Shown one piece after another: positions 7,955-15,150 of a DNA stretch of 19,427 nucleotides. Below the pieces are notes generated by a model. That model saw nothing but the letters and a program-made list of their open reading frames with translations, searched no databases and was not told the origin of the DNA. The DNA is from JAZLIT01 sp045617525 (GTDB lineage Bacteria > Bacillota > Bacilli > Bacillales_A > Planococcaceae): the NCBI GenBank assembly GCA_045617525.1, contig JAZLIT010000256.1:1-19427 (forward strand), given 5' to 3'. Numbering within the stretch: the first letter of the stretch is position 1; every line of letters starts with the position of its first letter. Made by a program: the position numbers and the translations under genes.

Positions 7955-9094
7955 TTATTCATCCGCTAAATATTTTTTGCCTAATTGTTGTATAGCTGTA
8001 TCAACGGGAACATGTAGTGTCATTGTTCGAAGATTGCGCCAATAACGGTCAAAGCTATATTTACTTGCAGTTGCACGACTTCCCATTACTTCAAAAATGC
8101 GCGATGTAATATCTAATCCTGTTTGTGTTGTAATAATTTTCGCTACCTGCAAAGCATAATTTAATTGTTTAAGATGCTCTGGCGTAATGCTATTGGGCTG
8201 TTCCCATAATTGCTGAAGTAGCTGATCGGCCTTAGCAACCACTAAATTTGCAGCTTCAAGTTGAACATAAAATGTCCCGTAGTGATGCTGAATAATTGGA
8301 TCCTCTATCGCTGAAACCTGAAAGGCATCGCGTGGTCTCGTTTGCTCTCGCGTATAGCGTAATGCATTTTCTAAGGCACCTTCTGTAATACCTAAATACA
8401 AATGATTTAACACAAACGAAGCTATATTAAGACGAAGCTTTGAAAATTCACTGTGATTAAAGCCACGTTCTAACACTTGGTCTTGCGTAACTTCAACATT
8501 TTCAAAAATAATTGTTCCACTATCCGTTTGACGTTGACCCATATTATCCCAATCCCCTTTTACAAATATACCTATTTGTTTAGTAGGGATTACAGCCAAC
8601 AAAAGCTCTTCTTGCCCATCTACAAGTGCCGAAACGAGTAATCGATCAGAATCTACACTGCCCGAACAAAATGTTTTAACGCCATTTAAAAGGTATCCAG
8701 AAGTTGTTTTGTCTGCCTTTAGTTTAACTTCAACTGGATTAAATGCATTTCCCCAAAAATAATTATTTTGAGCAGTTTCACGATAGAAATACTCTTTTTG
8801 TGCTTCTGTACCGCATAAATGGGGAGTGACTAAATTAATAAAATGATAACCAAATACATGGGCTAGTGAGCTATCTACACGAGCAAACTCACGTACTACT
8901 TGAAAAAAGTCATGCCAATTACCGCCTAAACCACCATATTCACTAGGAATTAAAAGCTTTAACAGCCCACTTTCTCGAATTAAATCACGCTCCAACTTAG
9001 GATTGCCTCCTGCCTTATCACGTGCTACTGCTGTCGCAGCAAACTGTACAGCCAGATCTTGTGCGATTTCTTTAATATTTGCAACGGCTGTCAC
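7955..9094 (-). CDS. SfnB/DszC-like flavin monooxygenase of the acyl-CoA dehydrogenase fold
   Basis: A 379-residue protein of the acyl-CoA dehydrogenase fold, most like the SfnB/DszC flavin-dependent monooxygenases of sulfur acquisition. Visible are L-I-P-S-E-Y-G-G-L-G-G near the N-terminus, the G-V-K-T-F-C-S-G-S segment of the central beta domain, F-E-V-M-G-S-R-A-T-A in the C-terminal helical domain, and D-R-Y-W-R-N-L-R-T-M-T-L-H-V-P-V. The last motif is the R-N-x-R-T-x-x-L-H-x-P signature of the DszC group rather than a true dehydrogenase active site. It probably oxygenates a sulfur compound with reduced flavin. The frame could start at GTG 9103, but the AAGGAG is one base from it. GTG 9094, eight bases from that site, is the better start. 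It is the first gene of the operon, about 50 bases from the promoter. Confidence 0.87.
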   Translation of the reverse strand: MTAVANIKEIAQDLAVQFAATAVARDKAGGNPKLERDLIRESGLLKLLIPSEYGGLGGNWHDFFQVVREFARVDSSLAHVFGYHFINLVTPHLCGTEAQKEYFYRETAQNNYFWGNAFNPVEVKLKADKTTSGYLLNGVKTFCSGSVDSDRLLVSALVDGQEELLLAVIPTKQIGIFVKGDWDNMGQRQTDSGTIIFENVEVTQDQVLERGFNHSEFSKLRLNIASFVLNHLYLGITEGALENALRYTREQTRPRDAFQVSAIEDPIIQHHYGTFYVQLEAANLVVAKADQLLQQLWEQPNSITPEHLKQLNYALQVAKIITTQTGLDITSRIFEVMGSRATASKYSFDRYWRNLRTMTLHVPVDTAIQQLGKKYLADE

Positions 9095-9146
9095 TAGACA
9101 CACTCCTTTGATATAAAAAGAATTTTCTGTAAATTTTCTAATCTTA

Positions 9147-9182
9147 ATTTGTAATATTACACAGTCCGAGTCGCAATGTCAA
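9147..9182 (-). promoter_or_regulatory. SigA-type promoter of the sulfur operon
   Basis: On the minus strand a perfect -35 TTGACA (9177-9182) is followed, after exactly 17 bases, by TAATAT (9154-9159), five of six matches to the -10 consensus. Transcription should begin near 9147, giving an untranslated leader of about 50 bases. That is too short for an S-box or T-box riboswitch, so control is likely by a DNA-binding regulator. Confidence 0.8.
9150..9161. promoter_or_regulatory. perfect 12-bp palindrome over the -10 box (candidate operator)
   Basis: TGTAATATTACA is a perfect palindrome that covers the -10 hexamer of the sulfur-operon promoter. A dimeric repressor bound here would block RNA polymerase. 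The regulator is not encoded in the window. AT-rich palindromes also arise by chance, hence moderate confidence. Confidence 0.4.
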
Positions 9183-9323
9183 CGATTAATTTAAATAATT
9201 CTTACCTGTTTAGTTGGTTATTGGATTTCATTCTTTATTTATAGTTAAAATTAACTAAGACTTTGTAGAAACTACTGAGGATTTATTTAGAAATTTCCAA
9301 AAAAAGTTTTGGTCACTCCAAAC

Positions 9324-9360
9324 AAAAAAATCAGCCCTCCTCTTACAAATGATGGACTGA
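9324..9360 (-). terminator. Rho-independent terminator (minus strand)
   Basis: Read on the minus strand, TCAGTCC (9354-9360) pairs with GGGCTGA (9331-9337), a 7-bp stem with one G-U pair and a 16-base loop, followed directly by seven T (9324-9330). It would stop minus-strand transcripts before the sulfur-operon promoter. The loop is large, so it may be of moderate strength. Confidence 0.6.
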
Positions 9361-9437
9361 ATTCTATATTATTCTTAATAGCCAACCAACCAACAATGCT
9401 ACATATGCAAGAGTTTTACTTACATTTAGTAAATATT

Positions 9438-9548
9438 TTAACTTTGACTAATTAGATTCGAATTTTGACTAATACGGTCACAAATTTGACTAAAAATTTC
9501 TGGAACCTCAGAAACCTCTCCTCGTAGATCGGTTGCCCAAATTTTACC
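9438..9548 (-). other. coding-like remnant with heptad repeat, no start codon
   Basis: Between a TAG (9549-9551) and a TAA (9438-9440) the minus strand has 36 open codons reading GKIWATDLRGE... and ending in repeated I/F-S-Q units spaced seven residues apart (F-S-Q, I-S-Q, I-S-Q). No ATG, GTG or TTG lies at its beginning. The composition (W, D, R, E, P) looks protein-like rather than random. It could be the decayed 3' end of a coiled-coil or repeat protein, followed 78 bases later by the terminator at 9324-9360. I do not recognise the protein. Confidence 0.35.
9443..9493. repeat. three direct copies of TTTGACTAA at exact 21-bp spacing
   Basis: Identical 9-mers start at 9443, 9464 and 9485 on the plus strand, exactly 21 bp apart (two helical turns, or seven codons). 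The bases between them differ. They coincide with the I-S-Q heptads of the remnant read on the minus strand. They are therefore either a fossil protein repeat or an array of same-face protein-binding sites. Confidence 0.7.
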
Positions 9549-9567
9549 CTAGTAGAAATCGAAATAC

Positions 9568-9604
9568 AAAAAAAAAAAAAAGAAATCCTTATAGCATGGA
9601 TTTC
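9568..9604 (-). terminator. strong Rho-independent terminator (minus strand)
   Basis: On the minus strand GAAATCC (9598-9604) and GGATTTC (9582-9588) form a perfect 7-bp stem around a 9-base loop, followed by a run of 14 T (9568-9581). It lies 15 bases after the stop of the 37-residue gene and evidently ends its transcript. Confidence 0.8.
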
Positions 9605-9619
9605 CTTTCATTTATAATT

Positions 9620-9733
9620 TTAAAACCAGTGTGTACTCATCAATGCAAGCAACCCGATAGGTCCCCCAATTAGAAGGCCAATATAAAAATAAGGGTTTCC
9701 TTTTTTGCTATTTTCTACTTTTCTTCGACTCAT
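9620..9733 (-). CDS. 37-residue single-pass membrane peptide
   Basis: A short ORF starting MSRRKVENSKKGNP, with a charged, basic N-terminus and then one hydrophobic stretch (about residues 15-33, Y-F-Y-I-G-L-L-I-G-G-P-I-G-L-L-A-L-M), ending T-H-W-F. The positively charged N-terminus predicts an N-in orientation. A GGAGGG lies six bases before the ATG, and a strong terminator begins 15 bases after the stop, so it looks like a complete single-gene transcription unit. Small membrane peptides of this type are common in Bacillales and often unannotated. I do not recognise a family. A membrane-active toxin peptide is possible but nothing here shows it. Confidence 0.6.
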   Translation of the reverse strand: MSRRKVENSKKGNPYFYIGLLIGGPIGLLALMSTHWF

Positions 9734-10253
9734 GCGGATCCCTCCTGCGTGTTCTTTAGTATTATTATCGTACAACACGGAGTGCAAAATTGACTACATT
9801 TACGCATTAATTTCTACAATTTTATCGTTAATTGTGTCCATTTTATTAACAACCCACTTTGATTAATACCCTAAACCTTGTGTAAAAAAGATACCATTGT
9901 CCTCCGAAAAATCGGCAAGAACCGACTAAGATTGAAAAAGGATAAACTTCGCATAAAACTCTTAGTTGCTGTTACTACATCTGTTCTGAAATCCCACTGA
10001 AAATAGAGCGTATCCTTCTTCTAGCAGTCATCAAAAAAATATCGCATTCGTTAAAGTTTTTCACTAATATTCCAGAAACCAGTACCCTTTTTCTACTTGA
10101 CCGGAATATTCGCAACATAAAACAGGAGATTTTTGTGATTATAACGCAAACTTAAACATAATATTGTTACTATGCTTTAGATTCTTGTACTTCGAGCATT
10201 AATTTCATTACTATTACAAATTCAGGACGTTCTGTTACATGTTTGATAATCCC
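9734..10253. other. intergenic region, no gene seen
   Basis: About 520 AT-rich bases without a convincing ORF on either strand. It holds an 8-bp inverted repeat (AATATTCC at 10066-10073 and GGAATATT at 10103-10110, 29-base loop) without a T run. A GTG at 10136 behind a GGAG opens only six codons. The upstream region of the 37-residue gene must lie at its left end, but I see no convincing -35/-10 pair there. Confidence 0.5.
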
Positions 10254-10281
10254 CTGACACATTACTATGTTACGATATTAT
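10254..10281 (+). promoter_or_regulatory. probable SigA promoter of the NlpC/P60 gene
   Basis: CTGACA (10254-10259) and TATTAT (10276-10281) each match five of six consensus bases with a 16-base spacer. The start point would be near 10288, about 25 bases before the ATG. Confidence 0.5.
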
Positions 10282-10312
10282 TCGTGAGTAACTAAAAGGA
10301 GATTAAAATTCA

Positions 10313-11140
10313 ATGTTTAATATTTCACCCATTATTATTGCGGCAACAATTAGTACATCAGCATTATTTCCAGGGATAACTTCTATTGTAAATGAAGAAA
10401 ATAAAGAAGTTCCTTCTATAAAAGTCGATCAATCTAAAGAAGGCTACGAAGAAGATTTCACAATTCACTTCGATTTACCGCCGATTAATGAAAATACTGG
10501 TTTACCTGTAGTAATGACAGCTTTAGTTGAAGAGCCAACTTTCGTAGATGATGCTGGCATGTATACAGTTCAAATAGACGATACATTATCGACAATTTCA
10601 ACAAAATTTGAGTTGGAATTAGCAACAGTAAAAGATTGGAATAATTTACAGGGCGACCTGATAGTTGTTGGGCAAAAGCTTTCTGTAGATGGACAGGTTG
10701 AGCCAACTGCATCACAAATTCAGCAGGAGAAATCTGCTAATTTTGAGCCAACATCTTATTCTGAATCAACTACGCCATCATCTTCTGCGAATGATGTTAT
10801 TTCAATTGCAAATCAATATTTAGGCGTGCCATACGTATTTGGTGGTACAACACCAAATGGCTTTGATTGTTCAGGCTATATATCTTATGTATTTAAAAAG
10901 GCTGGAATATTAGATACAAATTACAATTCATCTGGCCTTTATGCAATTTCAGAAAAAGTCTCTACCCCTCAAGTTGGTGATTTAGTGTTTTTCAGTGGTA
11001 CTTATAAAAAAGGCATATCGCATGTAGGTATTTATATTGGCGATAATAAAATGATCAACGCAAGTGGTTCGAAAGTTCAAATCACTAATATTCATGACCC
11101 ATACTGGAAGCAATATTTCACAGGCTTCGGTCGAATTTAA
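10313..11140 (+). CDS. secreted LysM and NlpC/P60 peptidoglycan endopeptidase
   Basis: A 275-residue cell-wall hydrolase. It begins with a hydrophobic export segment (about residues 5-25), followed by an acidic linker, one LysM domain at about 84-125 (Y-T-V-Q-I-D-D-T-L ... V-V-G-Q-K-L-S-V), a Ser/Thr/Pro-rich linker, and an NlpC/P60 domain from about 160 to the end. The catalytic cysteine is C186 in N-G-F-D-C-S-G-Y, the histidine is H237 in I-S-H-V-G-I-Y, and the third polar residue is probably N249. NlpC/P60 enzymes cut the D-Glu-to-diamino-acid bond in stem peptides, and LysM anchors to glycan. The signal segment lacks the usual N-terminal Lys/Arg. The AGGAG is eleven bases from the ATG, longer than normal. 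It is monocistronic, with its own promoter and terminator. Confidence 0.9.
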   Translation: MFNISPIIIAATISTSALFPGITSIVNEENKEVPSIKVDQSKEGYEEDFTIHFDLPPINENTGLPVVMTALVEEPTFVDDAGMYTVQIDDTLSTISTKFELELATVKDWNNLQGDLIVVGQKLSVDGQVEPTASQIQQEKSANFEPTSYSESTTPSSSANDVISIANQYLGVPYVFGGTTPNGFDCSGYISYVFKKAGILDTNYNSSGLYAISEKVSTPQVGDLVFFSGTYKKGISHVGIYIGDNKMINASGSKVQITNIHDPYWKQYFTGFGRI

Positions 11141-11143
11141 TTT

Positions 11144-11186
11144 AAAAAGGGAGAATCTGAAGTTAACTCTCAGATTCTCCCTTTTT
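11144..11186. terminator. strong bidirectional terminator
   Basis: A perfect 17-bp stem (11144-11160 with 11170-11186) around a 9-base loop, flanked by A5 on one side and T5 on the other. It lies between two convergent genes, four bases after the NlpC/P60 stop and 17 bases before the MFS stop, and can serve both. Confidence 0.92.
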
Positions 11187-11202
11187 GTTTTTTAAATCTG
11201 CT

Positions 11203-12531
11203 CTAATTGACCGTCCTAGATAACCCTCTTGACACAAAAACTCCTACGACGGCTACAACAATTAAAATCGCCATCGTGGCCTCATAACTAATTTGTAAAC
11301 TGATAATTACAGCTGCAGCTGTAGAGCCAATATAACGGAATGTCGAATAAATGCCCGAAGCAACACCTGACATCTCCTTTGCAACCGACTCTAAAGATGC
11401 CGCTTGCATAGAAGGAACACCTAGTCCCGAGCCAATGCCACCTACAAATATAATCAGTAAGGCAACCATAAAGTACTGACTAGTTGGAAGTGTAAAATAC
11501 ATACCTAGCGCTAAAGCCGAACAAATAAATGACAGCCTTATAGTGACACCTTTTCCTAACTTACTCTCTAAATTTCCACCCAACCAAGAAGCAATTGAAA
11601 TCGCAATTGAAAACACAAATAGTAAAATACCTATAGACCCTATCGAATAACTAGCATCTCTAGCTAACACTAATGGCATGATTAATAACGTACAATACAT
11701 AATAGAATTATTTAGTAAAATGGATAGATTCGCACTCGTAAAGTTAGCATTCTTAAACAAAGTAAAATCAATTAATGGATGTTCAAAATTCATCTCTCGA
11801 TACACAAAAAGAAGCACCGCGATTACAAAAACAAGCCATAGCCAAATATTCGTATACCATTCATTTGTCACAATGAGTACTAGCGTAGTTAAAAAGAGTC
11901 CTAATAAAAGCGAACCTTGTATATCTAACCGCGATTGATTTTTACGTTCAATCGTTGGTAAAAACCTGACGGCAATGATGAATGAAACAATCGTTAATGG
12001 AACGTTAATCCAAAAAGTAGATTGCCAGCCCCATACACTAATGAGAACTGCCCCAATAAGTGGCCCAATTGCTGCGCCCATGGACATTGCAACACCGAAC
12101 AGTCCAAAGGCTTTCGTCAATTTTTCCTTTGGTGTAATAAAACGAATAATTGCCGTACCATTTGGCGTGATTAATGCGCCACCGATTGCCTGAACAGCTC
12201 TACCGACAATTAAAACAGGTAAATTTGGTGCGTAAATACAAACAATCGATGCAAAGAAAAATAACAGTAAACCGAGTAAAAACATTTTTCGATTACCGTA
12301 AAGATCCCCTAGCTTTCCTGCAAGTGGTTGCGTGACCGTCATGATTATTAAATAAATGGTCACAATCCAAGATACATGCGCTAAATTTGTTTGCAGCGAA
12401 CCCATTATATCGGATAAACCAATCGTAATCATCGTTGAATTAACAGGGACTAAAAAGGCCCCTGTAAGAATAGCAAGAAAAGGTAGATGTTGTTTATTTA
12501 GCGCCAATGTAGACGACTCCGCTTGTTCCAT
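11203..12531 (-). CDS. MFS multidrug efflux transporter (DHA2/EmrB-QacA-like)
   Basis: A 442-residue polytopic membrane protein with 12-14 hydrophobic segments. Motif A reads G-K-L-G-D-L-Y-G-N-R-K in the loop after the second helix. The antiporter motif C is G-A-A-I-G-P-L-I-G-A-V-L in helix 5, and V-S-W-I-V-T-I-Y-L-I is the DHA2-type first-loop pattern. These mark a proton-driven drug exporter. Its ATG at 12531 lies 38 bases inside the end of the phosphotransferase gene and has no clear ribosome binding site; a TTG at 12507 with GGAG nine bases upstream is an equally good start. Either way it overlaps and is probably translationally coupled to a gene pair resembling an antibiotic-inactivating enzyme. 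This suggests efflux of the same or a related compound. The substrate is not known. Confidence 0.9.
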   Translation of the reverse strand: MEQAESSTLALNKQHLPFLAILTGAFLVPVNSTMITIGLSDIMGSLQTNLAHVSWIVTIYLIIMTVTQPLAGKLGDLYGNRKMFLLGLLLFFFASIVCIYAPNLPVLIVGRAVQAIGGALITPNGTAIIRFITPKEKLTKAFGLFGVAMSMGAAIGPLIGAVLISVWGWQSTFWINVPLTIVSFIIAVRFLPTIERKNQSRLDIQGSLLLGLFLTTLVLIVTNEWYTNIWLWLVFVIAVLLFVYREMNFEHPLIDFTLFKNANFTSANLSILLNNSIMYCTLLIMPLVLARDASYSIGSIGILLFVFSIAISIASWLGGNLESKLGKGVTIRLSFICSALALGMYFTLPTSQYFMVALLIIFVGGIGSGLGVPSMQAASLESVAKEMSGVASGIYSTFRYIGSTAAAVIISLQISYEATMAILIVVAVVGVFVSRGLSRTVN

Positions 12532-14125
12532 CTACTGTTACAATATCCCCATCTTTTAACATTTGAGTTGCCACTTTTGTGCCTAAAACAGCAGGTAGTT
12601 TATATTCACGAGCAACCGTTCCAGCATGTGAAAGAATCCCACCTGCATCCGTAATTACAGCACCTGCGATTGAAAACAGTACAGTCCAAGGTGGAAGTGT
12701 TGTTTTACATACGAGTACATCGCCTTTTTGAACTTTTGAGAAATCACTTTGATCACGCACTACTTTTACCATTCCTTGATGTATCCCTTTTGAAGCAGCA
12801 TAGCCTTTGAAGCTTTGCTCTTCTTCATTTACTTCTGCGGCCTTTGTGCCAAAAATACGTTCAATTACTGGTGCTGCTGCTTCTTGTGGTGGTGTACCAT
12901 AGTTTGCAGGAATTTCTTTCTTAGCATTCGCTTCAAGTTCAGCTTTGCGCTCAATGATTTTAGCTGTTGTGTCAATCGGATTGCCCACTAACGCCACTAA
13001 TTCATCCAGATATAGATGGAAGACATCCTCTTTCACTTCAATCGCTTTTACTTCCGCTAGTAATGCTCCTACTTCTAGTAATAACATACGTGCTTTTGCA
13101 GGTAACATCGCATCGATATAGAAATGGTGGTCTTCATCAACACCCCAATAAGCTAATGCCCATTCATGTATTTGTATGAAATTAGCCTTCGCTTCACTTT
13201 CAGGATACTTCTCTAGAAGTGCAGTAACTTTTTCTTCACGCTCTGCAACTACAAGTGCAAATTCTGCATCAAAATCAAAGTCTTTCTTCGCGTACTCAGC
13301 AATTACTTCTAGCACATATGAAGGATTCTCCACCCAAGTTTCATCCGAAAACTCATGTGAATTGGCAATGCGCCAGCCATAAACATTTAGAACCTCTTGA
13401 ACGTTTACTAGGAATTCTTGCCCTTTTGTCGAAGCTTTTAGCGGCTCTACTAATTCTGTATTTGCTGTTTCATTAAATACTTGTAGTAGTGCAGCTGAAT
13501 CTTTAACAATCTTCGCTAAATCCCAAACTGCGCGGTCTGTTTCAAGTGATTTATTCATTACACCTTCCACAAAATCGTACACAATTGTTGTATTTTCATC
13601 GCCAGTTAATTGCTTATAAGCATCTTCTAACGCTAAACCGATTGAACCACGAGGCATCACTACTTCAAAGTGAATTTCCCATGCGCGTTTATAAAACTCG
13701 AATAACTCAATTAGAATATCGCTAGCCTGAGCTAATGTGAATCCTTCTGTACGATAGTTATCCATTTTTGCAAACTGTGGTTGTAGCTCATTATTCATAT
13801 AATTCCAGAAGCGTTCACTTAAAGTAGAGAACCTTGCCCCTTCAGTCGCCATGTTTTCTTCGATACGTTTTAAAATATCGCCTGAATATGGAACTGTATT
13901 TTGGTAATAATAAGAATCAGAGATTTTAATATGGAATTGGTGGATTGGTAGCTTTAATGTTTCATAAGCTTTTTTCGTGCCTTCTGTAACGGCTGGTGCC
14001 ATATAAGAAGCAAATAATGGTGTTAACGTTCCCGGTAAATGTAGTTCGTCTAAGAACCAAAATCCATTTTGTTTATCCTCTTCATTAAGTAGTAATTCAT
14101 TTCGGAAATTTTGTGCATTAAACAT
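12494..14125 (-). CDS. PEP-utilizing phosphotransferase subunit with swivelling His domain (C-terminal half of a split Rph-like enzyme)
   Basis: A 543-residue protein. The last 100 residues are a PEP-utilizing mobile domain: P-P-W-T-V-L-F-S-I-A-G-A-V-I-T-D-A-G-G-I-L-S-H-A-G-T-V-A-R-E-Y, with H500 as the phospho-carrying histidine. The first roughly 430 residues are mostly helical and acidic, with no ATP-grasp motif. In rifampin phosphotransferase the order is ATP-grasp, a helical substrate-binding domain of about 430 residues, then a His domain of about 100. This ORF equals the last two parts, and the missing ATP-grasp is the gene just upstream (20-base gap). AAAGGAG lies eight bases before the ATG. 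Alternatives are a phenylphosphate-synthase-like or other PEP-synthase-like phosphotransferase. Rifamycin specificity is not demonstrable from the sequence. Confidence 0.82.
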   Translation of the reverse strand: MFNAQNFRNELLLNEEDKQNGFWFLDELHLPGTLTPLFASYMAPAVTEGTKKAYETLKLPIHQFHIKISDSYYYQNTVPYSGDILKRIEENMATEGARFSTLSERFWNYMNNELQPQFAKMDNYRTEGFTLAQASDILIELFEFYKRAWEIHFEVVMPRGSIGLALEDAYKQLTGDENTTIVYDFVEGVMNKSLETDRAVWDLAKIVKDSAALLQVFNETANTELVEPLKASTKGQEFLVNVQEVLNVYGWRIANSHEFSDETWVENPSYVLEVIAEYAKKDFDFDAEFALVVAEREEKVTALLEKYPESEAKANFIQIHEWALAYWGVDEDHHFYIDAMLPAKARMLLLEVGALLAEVKAIEVKEDVFHLYLDELVALVGNPIDTTAKIIERKAELEANAKKEIPANYGTPPQEAAAPVIERIFGTKAAEVNEEEQSFKGYAASKGIHQGMVKVVRDQSDFSKVQKGDVLVCKTTLPPWTVLFSIAGAVITDAGGILSHAGTVAREYKLPAVLGTKVATQMLKDGDIVTVDGTSGVVYIGAK

Positions 14126-14145
14126 ATTGTGGTCTCCTTTTAATT

Positions 14146-15045
14146 TTAAGCTGTAATAGGTCTTGATTGAAGAATATACGTTTTACCGTCTTTAATCGCA
14201 AACTCGATATCGACTGGGAAAGAGTAATATTCTTCTAAAATTTGAGTAATAGACTCTAAAGCTAAAATGCTTTCGTCATCCATACAAAAGGCTTCGCTTT
14301 CTGCTGCCGTCGTTTCCATTTCAATAATTGTGTTATTAAATGGCAGAATTTTGACTTCCTTGAGACCCAAATCCTTAATAATTTCTTTTGTTTGCTTATG
14401 TACGATGAACGTGTCTGGTGTAACGATTCCTGAAACAATTGATTCACCTAAGCCATAACTAGCATTAATGATAATTTCGTCTGTACTTTCTGTAATCGGA
14501 TTCAAGCTGAAAATAACGCCTGCTACATCTGCATATACCATTTGTTGAATTAAAATTCCCATTGGAAAATCCTCTAATGAAATATCTTTTTGTGCAGCAT
14601 AATCCCGAACATGTTCTGAAAATACAGAGGCCCAGCATTGTTTAACCGCATCAAGTAATTGCGCAGTATCACGGACATTTAAAATCGTATCGTATTGACC
14701 AGCAAATGAAGCATCCTCTAAATCTTCTGCTGAAGAGGATGATCTTACGGCTACAGCTAATTCTTGATCGCCTGTGTCTTCCTTTAATTTCATGTAAGAA
14801 GAAAGTAGCTCACGCTCAACTTCTTCTGGTATCGGCGCTTTCAAAAACAGTTCCATAAAATCCTCATGATTTATATGGCTATGTAAAGAGTTGGCTGTCA
14901 TGAATTTATTTAAAGCATCAGCTTTTAGAATAAATCCATTAGGAATTGTAACTCCCTCATTAATAATTTTTGCTAAGTACAGTGCTTTCGACCCTACTTG
15001 TAGTATTGATTCTTTGTTAGCTTCTCTTAGGAAAACTGTAAACAC
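14146..15045 (-). CDS. PEP-synthase/Rph-like ATP-grasp subunit (N-terminal half of a split enzyme)
   Basis: A 299-residue PPDK/PEP-synthase N-terminal ATP-grasp domain standing alone. Visible are V-G-S-K-A-L-Y-L-A with K20, I-P-N-G-F-I-L, A-V-R-S-S-S-S-A-E-D-L-E-D-A-S-F-A-G-Q with R101, Y-G-L-G-E-S-I-V-S-G-I-V-T-P-D, and the terminal D-I-E-F-A ... Y-I-L-Q-S-R-P-I-T-A, which normally closes this domain before the linker of a fused enzyme. It binds ATP and would phosphorylate the histidine of the partner subunit. The frame is open 15 codons further upstream, but the GTG at 15045 has an AAAGGGG ten bases away and begins at the family's usual N-terminus. The stop follows the domain boundary exactly, so this is a clean split, not a decayed fusion. 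Confidence 0.84.
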   Translation of the reverse strand: MFTVFLREANKESILQVGSKALYLAKIINEGVTIPNGFILKADALNKFMTANSLHSHINHEDFMELFLKAPIPEEVERELLSSYMKLKEDTGDQELAVAVRSSSSAEDLEDASFAGQYDTILNVRDTAQLLDAVKQCWASVFSEHVRDYAAQKDISLEDFPMGILIQQMVYADVAGVIFSLNPITESTDEIIINASYGLGESIVSGIVTPDTFIVHKQTKEIIKDLGLKEVKILPFNNTIIEMETTAAESEAFCMDDESILALESITQILEEYYSFPVDIEFAIKDGKTYILQSRPITA

Positions 15046-15092
15046 GAAAAACAAACCCCTTTCTCTATTTAAACAATGGTAATAGTGCAATT

Positions 15093-15121
15093 ATTGTATA
15101 AAATAACTATTTATCTATTAA
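15093..15121 (-). promoter_or_regulatory. weak candidate promoter near the split phosphotransferase genes
   Basis: On the minus strand TTAATA (15116-15121) and TACAAT (15093-15098) are 17 bases apart. The -10 matches five of six bases, the -35 four. In such AT-rich sequence this may be chance. Confidence 0.28.
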
Positions 15122-15150
15122 ACGTTAATTTTATCCACTATGCAAACAAC

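Noticed and set aside
9095..9103. GTG at 9103 as start of the SfnB/DszC-like gene
   Set aside because: Its ribosome binding site would be one base away; the GTG at 9094 has correct spacing.
9104..9146. S-box or T-box riboswitch before the sulfur operon
   Set aside because: The predicted leader is only about 50 bases with no stem array.
10066..10110. 8-bp inverted repeat with 29-base loop as a terminator
   Set aside because: No T run follows on either strand and no gene ends there.
10136..10156. GTG ORF behind GGAG upstream of the cell-wall hydrolase
   Set aside because: Only six codons before TAA, and it lies upstream of the predicted promoter.
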